Assembly: GCA_034440635.1 (NCBI GenBank)
Contig: JAOTON010001136.1
Span: 1,302,501-1,366,500 of the forward strand
Length of the DNA stretch: 64,000 nt
DNA from: Lepas anatifera
Lineage: Eukaryota; Arthropoda; Thecostraca; Lepadidae
Reading direction: 5' to 3'
Part shown: one piece after another, positions 49,768-60,607 of the stretch
Layout of the letters: every line of letters begins with the position of its first letter
How positions within the stretch are numbered: position 1 is the first letter of the stretch
Translations under genes and position numbers: made by a program
Notes under the pieces: generated by a model
Told to the model about the DNA's origin: nothing
Databases searched by the model: none
The model's input: the letters and a program-made list of their open reading frames with translations, nothing else

Positions 49768-50503
49768 GGAGTACTTCAGAGGTCGGCCTGCATGTTTTTC
49801 CCGTTGCTGACTTGTCTCTTCTTCATCATTGTATCTTTTCTTCGAGTATGCTGAAGGCATCGTACAATTTGCTTCAGGAAGACCGCTTCAACATTAAATG
49901 CAAATTACTCATGACACGACAACTCTGTAAAGGAACGAACACATGGAATATTCATTCCAACGGTCACAATGGTACCATGCACTTATATCCGTAGTGATGC
50001 CGCAAATGGCTTTGTTTGCCGAAATCAGGCGAAGTACAATTTATAATTTGTCATGTCCATATCAGTAGCGGATGCAAGGAAAGCCAATCCAGTCATCCCC
50101 TTAAAAGTGATAAAACTCTACTTGCTTTGGCCAATTGTGGTCTATTTTCTTGAAAAGACACTGTTTTCCCATTTTGCTCATGTTACCCCCAAAAAAGTTT
50201 ATTAGATCCGCCTCTGGCCAGTGATACCACAATTCGGAACTTCTTAGCTCTCTAAAACGATGAAGAAGTGGTTTTACATCAATTTGTATGAGGGAAATAT
50301 GTTTTCCTCTGTCATAAGCTTTCGAATGAACCCATTTTCGAGCCAATTCAACGATTTTCGATTTTCACCAGTTTTGGGGGGGCGGGGACCAAACCTCAAA
50401 GGATCGAATCCAAATTTTGCATGCTCATTATTAACTCAAAGGAGAATGCGGTGTCAACCGGCAAGCTTGCACAGACGAAAAAGTGGTATTTTGGGACACC
50501 CTA
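49768..50503 (-). repeat. right inverted arm
   Basis: About 736 bp, inverse of 47137-47864. A further partial copy of the arm in the same orientation lies at about 49320-49692 inside the element. Confidence 0.85.
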
Positions 50504-50744
50504 ACGGGCATTGCTGGCAGCTCTCAAAGCCATTGTAAATATAGCATAGTAAACGGGAACTCTCAAGTTATGTTCATCATCATCTCCGGGGTTTTCAGGC
50601 GCACCGACAGCCAAGGTCACATGGCGCCCATCAAAAGTTATGTTCAGTCACCTACCAAAGCTACACTCCAGGCAATGAACTAGTGTTTTGTCAAATTACT
50701 TACAAATCCGTTCTAGGAGGGCAGCAGCTCCATGTGTGCCAGCC
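50504..50744. other. 5' flank of the sulfatase gene
   Basis: Immediately upstream of the sulfatase start. A possible splice acceptor (ccgttctag|GAGGG) sits at about 50716, so an untranslated first exon may lie upstream, possibly on the far side of the transposon. Confidence 0.4.
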
Positions 50745-52899
50745 ATGGTCATGAAGAGCCTGTTAGCTGCTATTCTGGCCTGCTGCTGTGCTGTTTCCAA
50801 CTCGGCACGCCAGCCCAACGTACTAGTCATCATCGCTGACGACCTGGGCATCGGTGACCTGGGCTGCTATGGCAACACGTCGTTCAGCACGCCGCACATT
50901 GACCGTCTGGCGTCGGAGGGTGTGCAGCTGATGCACCACGTTGCGGCGGCTGCAGTGTGCACGCCCAGCAGAACGGCGCTACTGACCGGCCGCTACCCGG
51001 TGCGCTCCGGCATGCAGGAGTCACGCCGCGGCCCAGCTGTGGTCATCAACGTGTTCGGCAGGGCCGGCCTGCCGCAGAGTGAGACCACGTTTGCGCGTGC
51101 ATTGGCGGACGCTGGCTATCACACTCAGCTGGTTGGAAAATGGCACCAGGGCTGGTCATGCGAGGAATGGGACGACCAGTGTCACGGACCGCTGCAGCAT
51201 GGCTTCCAGGTGAGAGAGCACAGGATTGCCCGCAAAGAGTAAAAGTATCACTGGCGACCACAGCCTACCTTTTTGCCAGTGGCGGCTTTGTTGCATTCTA
51301 ACGTAATACACGCCGGTACGGGGACGGTGATGGGTACATACCTATCCCCTTGTAGGGTTTTCATAGATGGCCGAAAAACGGCGGTGTTTTTTAATAACGG
51401 TATTGCTGGTATATCGACTTTCTGGTCTTTTCTGCACCTGCTGACGAAATTGTATGTCCAGGTCATATAAGCCAGGTCACCAGTCCAGTTTAAGTGTACC
51501 CTATGTGCAAGTACCCAATGGGTAGCCCCTCCCATGGCAAACTCTGGGCAAACACGCCGCATTGTCCTTGCTACCGCAGTCGTTCTTTGGTCTTCCGTTC
51601 ACGCTGATGGGAGATGCTGTCCCGGACATGGAGCTGCGGCGTCAGCGCAGTGAGCCGTTTCTGCATCACGTGCTGCCAACGGTGCAGCGGCCGGAGGCGG
51701 CCACTCACGCCGCGGAGCTGTGGCGCCTCTGGTTAGAAATGGTGCGCGAGAGCTATTACACAGCCGACGCCGAGGGGCGCCGCCGCGAATGGTGGGGCCA
51801 CACCAACCTTCTGAACCGGTTCATGAACCATATGCTGGTGCGTGACCGAGAGCTGGTGTTGTGGCCGTATCAGCTGACCGGGCTGACTCAGCGGCTGCTC
51901 GACGAATCCATCAGCTTCATAGCGGCGGAGCGCGACGCGCCCTTCCTGCTGGTGCACTCGTTCCTGCACGTGCACACGCCGCTTTTCACGGCGCCGAAGT
52001 TTGGCGGCGCGTCGAAGCACTCACGCTACGCAGATAACGTGGTGGAGATGGACTGGGCAGTAGGGGAGCTGCTGGCGGCGCTCGACAAGACCGGGGTGGC
52101 CGACAACACTATCGTACACTTTGTTTCGGACCACGGTGGACAGTTGGAGCTGGTGGGACGCGATGGAGAGCGCGAGGGCGGCTGTAATCGGCCCTTCAGC
52201 GGCGGAAAAGGACAGGGCGGCATGGAGGGCGGCATCCGCGTGCCGGCTGTGTTCCGGTGGCCCGGTGTGCTGCCGGCGGGGCGGCAGGTGGAGGCTCCGA
52301 CCAGCGCGCTGGACCTGCTGCCGACGCTGTTGGAGGCAGCCGGCGTGTCTGCCGGCAGTCTGACGCTGGACGGACTCAGCCTGCTGCCACTGCTGCGCGG
52401 CCAGGCCGGCGCCCGGCGCCACCAGTTCCTGTTCCACCACTGCGGCACTGAAGTCCACGCCGTGCGGTACGCGCCCGACGACGAGGCAGCCGTGTACAAG
52501 CTGCACCTGTGGCAACCGCACTACGTGAACCCGTCTGTGCAGCAGTGCAGCGGCAGCTTCTGCCTCTGCCACGGCGGTGACGTGGTGGCCCTGGACCCGC
52601 CGCGGCTCTACGACGTGACGACCGACCCGGCGGAGGCGGCCCCGATCGGCGCTGACACTGCGCGCTACCGCCAGCTGGCGCCGCTGATGCTGGCGGCGCT
52701 GAAGCGACACCTCAGCCGCGTGCCAGCCGCCACGCCGCAGGGGGAGAGCTTCGAGAAGGTGGCGCCGCTGCCCGAGCTGGTGCCGTGGCGCCAGCTGCAC
52801 CGCTTCAGGGGCGTCCACTTCAACATGAGCGGACTGGAGGACTGGTACGACTACCTGGAAAGCAGCTGTGTAGCGGGAGGCGAGTGTGACGAGGCGTGA
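50745..52899 (+). CDS. steryl-sulfatase/arylsulfatase-like enzyme, two exons
   Basis: Hydrolyses sulfate esters with a formylglycine made from the Cys of C-x-P-S-R. Exons 50745-51209 and 51580-52899; donor CAG|GTGAGA, acceptor CCGCAG|TCG, phase 0; stop TGA; 594 residues, close to the 580-590 of vertebrate STS/ARSD/ARSE. The signal peptide is about residues 1-20 (MKSLLAAILACCCAVSNS). Metal ligands D32-D33, catalytic C72 and R76 (CTPSR), K132 and H134 (GKWH) and D339-H340 (SDHGG) are present. GLPFTLMGD after the junction is typical of the STS branch. The two-helix membrane hairpin of human STS is absent: the corresponding region is polar, so a soluble luminal or secreted protein is inferred. 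Which substrate it uses cannot be read from sequence. Exon 2 is very GC-rich. An alternative start is the in-frame Met at 50751 or 50688. Confidence 0.92.
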
Positions 52900-53367
52900 T
52901 AGGTGACTGACACGTCAGAGGAGGCGGCAGCCGGGGCGAAAAGATGGTCCTTCATGGGCCTTCCATGGGTCATGTGCCAATGTTTTTTTTACTCTTTTTG
53001 TCAGATAAGGGTGCCATGCTGTTATGTGAAGTTCTGAATCAGGTGCTTTGCAGTGGTGATTGACCATGGGCGTAGCCACCACTAGGGACACTAGGGACAG
53101 TGTCCCTACAAGTTTGGAGACCCCGAAAACTTGTAGCGAATATCCATACAAGTTTTGAAGACCGGGAAAGATATGACAACCGCAATATGTTAATTTTCCA
53201 ATACATCTCCCAATTGTACCCATCTACTTTTCGCGTATGTAAATCCGTGCAGCGTCATTCGTATTAAAGATATTAAAAATAATGATTTTATAACCTTTGA
53301 TTTTACTTTTTCCCAATTTCCCAAATCTGTATCCCATTTCTGTACCCTATAAAAAATAGGAGAGCTG
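52900..53367. other. 3' flank of the sulfatase gene; MITE-like scrap
   Basis: At about 53065-53160 the sequence 'gggcgtagccaccactagggacactagggacagtgtccc' looks like a degraded hAT MITE end. No gene seen. Confidence 0.4.
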
Positions 53368-54334
53368 TTAACCCGCGCTACAACGGGGTCCGGCGCCACC
53401 TTCGCCCCACGGGGGACATCGATGGCCCCCACGAACTCCAAAAATATGGGGGCTAGCGCAAATCTGCAAAGTACATTGGAAAGCTCTTGTGAATTCAGCA
53501 AGGTTTTAACTTGCATGTGTTTAAGCGCTCAGATCAATATTTTGACCTCCAGAGATCAAGTTGGGTCATGCTAGGCTATTTGTACTAACATATGCCATGC
53601 TTAAGAAAATTGGGCACAGCTTTTATGCCATTAGAGCTATTGAGGTCTGGTAACTACATTTCATAGGAAAATGTCAGGGCTTTCTCCGCTGTGTGGAACA
53701 AAATGCCCTGCCGACAGTGGTTTGACCTTCAGAGGGCACCTATTGACCTGACATGACCTGAGGTCACTAAAGTCCAGAAAGTGACCTTGTCGAATATCAA
53801 ATGAAAGCCAGTGACGAGACATACATGATGACGTCTAATTCAGTGCTCTAGCTTAATAAGGTCAACAGTTATGGTCCAAATACTGTTTTTGATGCCTGGT
53901 GACCTAAGATGACCTCAGATATATCAAAGGGAAAATATTACTCCTCGAATCCGTGAAAAGGTTGCTAAGAATACCTTTCTGAGACAAATTGCAATCATTT
54001 TTGTGACTTTTGGACCAAAAGACAGATTTTCCCCATGTCTTTTATGGGAGAGGTCACCTCGTGGCCTGACCTCAGGCCACCAAATTGAAAAATCCCGGAT
54101 ATATTTTTTATCCTGGAGGGGCCATCAAGTGAAGACAAATTAAAATCAATTGGCCAAGAAATGTAGCTATGCTAGAGCTCAAAAGTTGATGTGAGGTGAA
54201 CTTGTTTGACCTCGCCGGGTGATCTGACCTAGTGTGGCCCGGGGTAAACAATTTCAAGGATAGTGGGAAAATGATCGGGTGAAAAAATATTAGGGGGTCA
54301 TCGATGCCACCCCCCCGCGTGTGGCGAGGGTTAA
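53368..54334. mobile_element. AGGTCA-rich TTAA element, copy 3
   Basis: Starts TTAACCCGCGCTACAACGGGG-like, ends GTGGCGAGGGTTAA. Internal segments align with copy 6 (57350), for example 'tatgggggctagcgcaaatctgcaaagt' and the ER-type AGGTCA pairs. No coding capacity. Confidence 0.82.
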
Positions 54335-54440
54335 GAAGCCACATTCTTTCACCAGCGCCGATTCCAGCAAGGCGGAAAAATACTCCAGTTGCAAGCTGGT
54401 CTCCGTGAATAGGATTGGTCACCATAACAACGTCGGATTG

Positions 54441-55452
54441 TTAATTAGCGCCAGGATGGGGGGTTCTGTGTTTGAAAACCCTTGGGTTGCTTTTCGTGCC
54501 TTGATGCACGAAAAAACGGTGACGCGAATCGCTGCCGTACTTAGCACACCTTATCCATGATCGATTCCGCAACCTTCCCCAAAATTCTAAGGTTGGGACA
54601 TCTCAAGTCAGGTTACCAGTACGTGTTAAGTGACCTCACCTCCAAAAATGTTTAAGGTGGCATAAGTAAGAAAAGGGCGAATCTATCGAATTGAAGCGCA
54701 TACCACATAAAGGGCCCGCCGAGTACTACAAATAATTTCGGAATTTTTCAGATCGTAGACCTAGGGGCAGGTACGGATAATGACCTCTCCATTGAAAATG
54801 CATGGAGAAAACGGAAATTGGCCGAAAAATTGAATTAATTTTGTACATACCGTGTAATACCTTCGTAGTCTTCAGAACATAGTATCCTAGGCCCCTTTAT
54901 AGGTTCATGCTGCAAGTTTGAACCTGTGACCTTAGAGGTCATCTGGGGCTATCCACTGCACGTTTTTCAGACTCGAGTTAATAACTTTGCACAGAATGAT
55001 AAAAAATATTTTATTTTCATATCATTACGTTTAGAATGTTATTGCGAGTCGATTTATACGCATATTGATTATGCTAGGCTAGGCGGTGATCTTGGCAATA
55101 CCTTAGTTCAGGTCTTTTTATGTTTTGACCTAGTACAATAATATTATACATCATCCAATTTGATGTAACGAGAGGAAAGTGAACTATGCCTAAAATGATT
55201 CTAACTCAATTCTGTCAGACGCTAGAGTCCATAAACTCTTCTCTATCATGCTACATTCTTTGACTTGTCATGACCTCAATATTGACCTCAGCCAAAAAGT
55301 GACTGACGTAGTTTCTTCATGAATTTCAATGGACTATTCATCTGCTTTCGCGTTTTTTCGCTATCCCGTATAAGAGTCGAGTTCGAGGGGGATTGTTTGG
55401 ACACCCCCTACCAGGGCGAAGGTGGCTCGGAGGCTCATCGGGCGTGGGTTAA
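54441..55452. mobile_element. AGGTCA-rich TTAA element, copy 4
   Basis: From TTAATTAGCGCCAGGATGGGG to CATCGGGCGTGGGTTAA, about 1.0 kb, with the family's inner sequence in inverse orientation relative to copy 2. Fewer intact AGGTCA hexamers than copy 6. Confidence 0.7.
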
Positions 55453-55994
55453 CGCTTGGTCAGCTGGAAGTCAAGTGTGGTTGGTGCTGCTAGTCGAAAC
55501 AGCCGCACTTTTACTAAAGCTCCCATTTAATTGCATCAATACGGATACCAAAAACAAGGAATGGAAATGGGTTCAAGATAACTACAGGAGACGAGGGCCT
55601 AGTGATAGGCACAGGAGCGGCGGAAAGTCTTGGTTCAAGGGGGCCATGAAATTTGTAACCCATTTCTTTCAAGTCAACGCCAGAGGGTTTATGTTAAAAT
55701 TTATCTTTTGAGGAGGAGCACCGTGCCCAGGTGCCCCACGAGTTCCGCCCCCAGTGGATAGGTAACTGTATATCAGCACAGGGCCTGAAGCCCTTCGTGT
55801 GAGCCGGTGAGATAGGCTTCCTGAGTGGGCGAGAATGTTTATTGAAGTTTTACTTTTATGCTCGACGTGTCAGTAGTGGGATCTGATAGTAGTCAAGGCT
55901 GAGACAGGCAGCTAGGTTTATCTCCAAACTTCTTACACACGCAAATGGCCGCATTCAGACGCTTTCCCAATCCAACATACAGTCTGTGCTCGCT
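55453..55994. other. spacer between elements, no gene seen
   Basis: About 540 bp. An open frame of 130 codons ending 55711 begins inside copy 4 and has no recognisable domain; I do not call it a gene. Confidence 0.4.
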
Positions 55995-56876
55995 TTAACA
56001 CGCGCATTGACGGGGAGAGAGGGGTTGGGTACCCGCCCCTTCAGGTTTTTTGGAGATAACATAAAAACGGCACGCCCCGCCGTACTTGGTATACCTTTTC
56101 GCTGATCATTTTGACAAATTTTGATAAAAATCTAAGGTTAGGTCACTCTGGTCAGGTCACCAGTACAGGTCAAGTGACCTGACCTAAAAAAAGTTAACAC
56201 CTAAAAAAGATAACATAATTCGGAACAGGGTGAACTTATCCTATTGAAACTCATACCACATACTGAGCCCACCGAGCTGTCTAAAATATGTTCCGGTATT
56301 TTTTATATCGATGACCTAAGGTCAGGTACGAGGCTTGACCACTTCCTTGGAAATACATGGGAAAAGTGGTTTTAATTAAATAACTTGGTCATAAATAGTG
56401 ATAAAGTGTTTATTTTAGCTTCAGTAGATTGAGATTGTCTTTGCAGTTCTAAAGATTTGCATTTTGACCTAATTTGACCTTGACTTGACCTCAGGTCAGG
56501 TCCAATGACATATTGGACCTGATTTGACCTAGCAGGGCCATGTTATATATCATTGGATTCGGCTTGCTGCGAGGATTTTAATGGGTCAAATTGTTTGATC
56601 TATCTTTACTTGTTCAGATATAATGACCGAAAACCTTCATTTACATGTTATCCCTATGACGGCATGTTTTGACCTCGAGTGACCTTAAACGTGACCTGAA
56701 AAAAAATAGTGCAAATATTTTCGACAGAGAGGTGGATGAGCTACTAAACGTCCTTTACCGTTTTTCGCTATCCAGCATGGTTCTCGAGATCTTAGGGGGC
56801 TGGTATGTACCTGCCCCCACCCCCCCTCCCCCGTCAAAGCAAAGGTGGCTCAGACCCCCGTCAAAGCACGTGTTAA
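55995..56876. mobile_element. AGGTCA-rich TTAA element, copy 5
   Basis: From TTAACACGCGCATTGACGGGG to GTCAAAGCACGTGTTAA. It ends on the very TTAA (56873-56876) that begins MITE copy 4, so the two share a border. Confidence 0.78.
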
Positions 56877-57330
56877 AGGGAATGTGGCACATTCATAACG
56901 TGATTTTAACCGATACAGCCAAATGTTAAAGCAAGTTGGCAGATCCGGTACTCAATATATCATTTGTCTTGGAAATCAAGGATTTCGTAGAAAAAGCTAA
57001 AACTTACCTGCAATGTACCCTCATGTACCCTTAGCAGCAGGCCACAGTTCTCATGGCTGTTAGCGTGACGACATATGCTGACGTCACGGTGAGTATCAGC
57101 CAATCGAAGCCCTTGAAGCGTATTTAATATGGTAGTGGTTTGCCAGATCATGACATCATCCACAGACAGATATTTATTTATTTCCGTAGAGGATCATTGA
57201 ACAAATAGAAATATTGAGCTTATTGTATATTTTTTCAGAGAAATTATGGACGCCTCCTTGATTTTCGGCTAAAAGTACCCCTAATTACAATAAATTCCAG
57301 GATTCGACCAAGGTGCCACACTCCCTCTAA
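56873..57330 (-). mobile_element. TTAA MITE family, copy 4 (458 bp)
   Basis: Inverse orientation to copies 2 and 3: the 'cattcataacgtgattttaac' side is left and 'aattccaggattcgaccaagg' is right. The right border reads CTCCCTCTAA instead of TTCCCTTTAA, so one TTAA has mutated. Confidence 0.9.
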
Positions 57331-57349
57331 GTATTCAAATTATACTGCC

Positions 57350-58380
57350 TTAACCCGCGCCCCACCGGGGGTCTGGCGCCACCTTCGCCCCACCGGGGGC
57401 CATCGATGGCCCCCCTCTAACTCCGAAAATATGGGCGTTAGCGCAACTCTGCAAAGTGCAATAGAAAGCTCGCGTGAATTCAGTAAGAAATTACTTCGCA
57501 TGTTTTAGTGCTCAGGTCAATGGTTTGACCTCCAGAGGTCAAATTAGGTCAAGATCGGCTATTTTCACTCAAATATGCAATGATTAAGCAAACTGGGCAT
57601 AACTCTTATGTCATTAGAGCTATTTAGGCCTGGTAAAGTACATTTGATAGAAAATTGCCAGTACTTTTTCCGCTATGTGGAATGTAAAGACCTTCCGCCA
57701 GTGGTTTGACCTCCAGAGGTCACCTCGTGACCTAATATGACCTGAGGTCACGAAAGGTCAAAAAGTGACCTTGCCGTATATCAAATGAAAGCCAGTGACA
57801 AGACAAACACGATGGTGTTTGTTTCACCGCTCTAGCTTAATTAGGTCAAAAGTTATTGTCAAAATACTGTTTTTGACCTCTGGTGACCTTGGATGACCTT
57901 GGAAAAGTCAAAGGGCAAATATGACCCCTGGGATCCGTGAAAGGGTGTCCAAAAACGCTGTTCTGAGCAGTCTCAGTATTTGCAATCATTTTTGTGGCTT
58001 TTATATCAATGAACAGCTTTTCCCCATGCGTTTCCAATGGGAGAGGTCGCCTCGTGACCTGACCTCAGGGCACGAAATCGAAAAATCCCGGATATACACC
58101 TTGTAGACCCTGGAGGGGTTATGAAGTGTGGGAAGTTTCAAATCGATCGACTTTAAAATGTAGCTCTTACAGAGCTCTAAATTTGAAGTGAGGTGACCTT
58201 GGTTGACCTCGTCTGGTGACCTGACCCTGGGTGACCCGGGGTAAAAAATTTCAGGGATGATGGGAAAATGATTCAGTGAGAGGTAGAGCCCTCAACCACG
58301 GTGCTGCGCCTCGTCGTTTTTCTGCTATCCCGGAAAAACCTTAGGGGGCCATTGATGGCCCCCGGTGGGGCGAGGGTGTT
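57350..58380. mobile_element. AGGTCA-rich TTAA element, copy 6
   Basis: Starts TTAACCCGCGCCCCACCGGGG; the right end is GGTGGGGCGAGGGT, with the terminal TTAA lost. I count about 20 AGGTCA/TGACCT hexamers in 1.03 kb. Seven lie within 65 bp at 57706-57770, including TGACCT-4-AGGTCA (ER4) and TGACCT-1-AGGTCA (ER1) arrangements. The termini also carry the palindrome GGGGGCCATCGATGGCCCCC. Confidence 0.85.
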
Positions 58381-58908
58381 CAGGTTCCGGTGGGCGATCC
58401 AGTAGGTCGGTTTGAGAGGGGGGCAAACTGAAGTCGATGAACAAAAAAACATTTGTCGGTGGGTTGTGGATACGGTTATGCAAACAATATTTAGGTACAA
58501 TGCAAGATTCAAAAAGGATTGGTAGGGAGGTAAGTAAGTCAGGGAGGACAAGGTACTCACGAGAGCTTTCCATTTCAAGGGCGGCTTCGTCACTTCATTT
58601 TTATGACGTACAATTTCTCGGGGTACGATCGATTCTAGAACATATTTTTTAATAGAATTTCCTCCATCAGATTTGTTTCCATGACACAAGTCCTTCATGA
58701 GGGTTTCAAAAATTAAATATGTTGTGCTGAATAATGCGGAACTGTCCCGCACTCAAGAAGGCTAGAAACTCGCGGATAAAAGAATGTCATTAAACGAATC
58801 AGCTATTGTCAAGGTCATAGGATATGGCAGAGCGCGTGCCACAAATACCGCATGAAAAGGCCGCTTAGGCCAGGGTAGTAGAGGACTTAGACATGCCTAA
58901 TTTGCTGC
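58381..58908. other. no gene seen
   Basis: Single-copy-looking spacer between copy 6 of the AGGTCA-rich family and MITE copy 5. Confidence 0.4.
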
Positions 58909-59363
58909 TTTAAAGGGAATGTGGCACCTTCATAACGTGATTTTAACTGAGATAGCCAAGTTGTAAGGCAAATCGGAAAACCCGGTACTCAATATACCAT
59001 TTCTCTTTGAACTCGAGATTTCCGTACAAAAAGTTAAAACCTACCTGCAATGTACCCCTCATGTACCCTTGGCAGGTCACAGTTGTCATGGCTGTTGGTG
59101 TGATGACATATGGTGACGTCACGTTGAGCATCAGCCAATCGAAGCCCTTGAAGTGTTTCGAGTATGGTAGCTGTTGCCAGATCATGACATCATCCACAGG
59201 GAGATATTTATTTCTTTTCCTAGGGGAGTATTTTAAAAATCAAAATATTGAACTTATTGTACATTTTTCAAGGAAATCATGAGTAGTTGCATTATTTTCG
59301 GCTAAAAGTATGCCTAATTAAACTAAATTCCAGGATTCGACCAAGGTGCCTCATTCCCTTTAA
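58909..59363 (-). mobile_element. TTAA MITE family, copy 5 (455 bp)
   Basis: TTAAAGGGAATGTGGCACCTT at left, AAGGTGCCTCATTCCCTTTAA at right; same orientation as copy 4 and nearly colinear with it. TTAA intact at both borders. Confidence 0.93.
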
Positions 59364-60046
59364 CGAGTCAGTACTCGCGTCCGAATGAATGAGTTTTATA
59401 AGAGATGTCAATAAAAAAGCCTTTAGATTCGCCACGAGCTAAGGGCAGATTCAGCTGCATCGCGAAGTGCCTCACTTCGCATTTGTTGACGGTATGCGCT
59501 GCAAACGTGGACTGTCAGAGATGCAACTCATCGGCTCTATGACAAAGTAATCCGAAAAAGGAATATTCTTAGTAACTTTAACATCGAGTCAAATTCTATT
59601 CATTCCACAGAAAATACATACCTAGTTCGAAATTTAAAAGTGGCTAGGCAGTGTCTGATGTGCCTCTATGGAAGCGCCACCACTGGTAACCTGTGTGACA
59701 AAATCTGTGATACACCTGACAATATTATAATGATAATAACAATAGCTTGCGTCTGGATTTCGCAGAAGGCTCAGGTCTCGTTTAGAAATGGGCGAGCCCT
59801 GCAGAGATCACAACCGTAAAAAGACCAATAATCACCTATTATAGCATGGTGATAAAACTGATGATTTGTGGATATTGCCATTTTTTGAGCATCAATGAGA
59901 TCAGTTCCGCCGAATATTTTCCTGAGGCGACGGTTAAGTGAAATACTTATTATTCCTGCTTATCGCATGTCTGATTATCGCATTTCACATGTCTCGCATG
60001 CCAAGTCCACAGTAATCAACGGTGATGTTTTAACGGTTTATATCCA
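59364..60046. other. no gene seen
   Basis: AT-rich spacer without recognisable coding sequence. Confidence 0.4.
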
Positions 60047-60177
60047 CACTAGCGGATCCAGGGGGGAAGCAAGGGGCCATGCCACTCAATAGCGAAATTT
60101 TGGCCGATTTTTTTTCAAAAACACTCCGATTTTTCCCGAGTTGCCTCCCCGAAAGGGCGCTCCTGCGTCCGCCAGTG
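60047..60177. mobile_element. small hAT MITE (131 bp)
   Basis: Ends CACTAGCGGATCCAGG and CCTGCGTCCGCCAGTG (14 of 16 complementary), related to the 42933 MITE. Flanking octamers TATATCCA and TATGTGCA agree at 6 of 8, so it is older or its border is approximate. Confidence 0.7.
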
Positions 60178-60607
60178 TATGTGCACAGATATAACGATCT
60201 ATGCAGTTACAGACAGATATATATATAGATCTATACAATTATATAGTGGAGGCAGAGATGTATAGTTATATTAGATCTCAATGGTTATGTGAAATCAAGG
60301 ATATGACCTTCGCGATGACGTCGGGAAGATTCGAAATAAGAATAAAGAAAAAAACAAGATTAGGACCGTGTATTTAAGGCAGCAGGCTTTCATTATCACA
60401 TGCCTCTATAAACTCACCAACGCTAGGACTAACCCCGTTGACTATTTTCTAGCGCAACGCCCTTTAGCTCGCACCAAAATACGCTGCTTAATAACTAGGA
60501 CTGGAACTTGCACATACATACATCACGCTCTCTCAAAGGTTGTCGGTCTGTCCAGGAGGAGGAAGAAACAGCTCCCGGTTCATCACTCGGCGCCGGAACG
60601 CCTCAGT
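60178..60607. other. 3' flank of XPF, no gene seen
   Basis: Lies downstream of the XPF stop on the minus strand; includes a TATATATAGA-rich patch at about 60215-60245. Confidence 0.4.

Larger units (their letters stand above)
47137..50503. mobile_element. long-inverted-repeat DNA transposon with 8-bp target duplication
   Basis: Terminal sequence TAGGGTGTCCCAAAATACCA, mirrored at the right end; octamer ACGGGCAT exactly repeated at 47129-47136 and 50504-50511. Arms extend about 47137-47864 and 49768-50503, with indels. TAGGG ends plus an 8-bp duplication point to hAT, though a P-like origin cannot be excluded. Within the right half an extra partial arm (about 49320-49692) and a direct repeat (49693-49763 against 49903-49972) show rearrangement. 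The core holds a decayed gene at 48406-48990 that is not a recognisable transposase. Confidence 0.88.

Noticed and set aside
52021..52818. 265-codon open frame on the minus strand
   Set aside because: It is the GC-rich complement of sulfatase exon 2; the plus strand has the catalytic motifs, so this is a shadow.
55319..55711. 130-codon open frame between two AGGTCA-rich elements
   Set aside because: It starts inside one element and crosses its TTAA border; no domain and no splice support.
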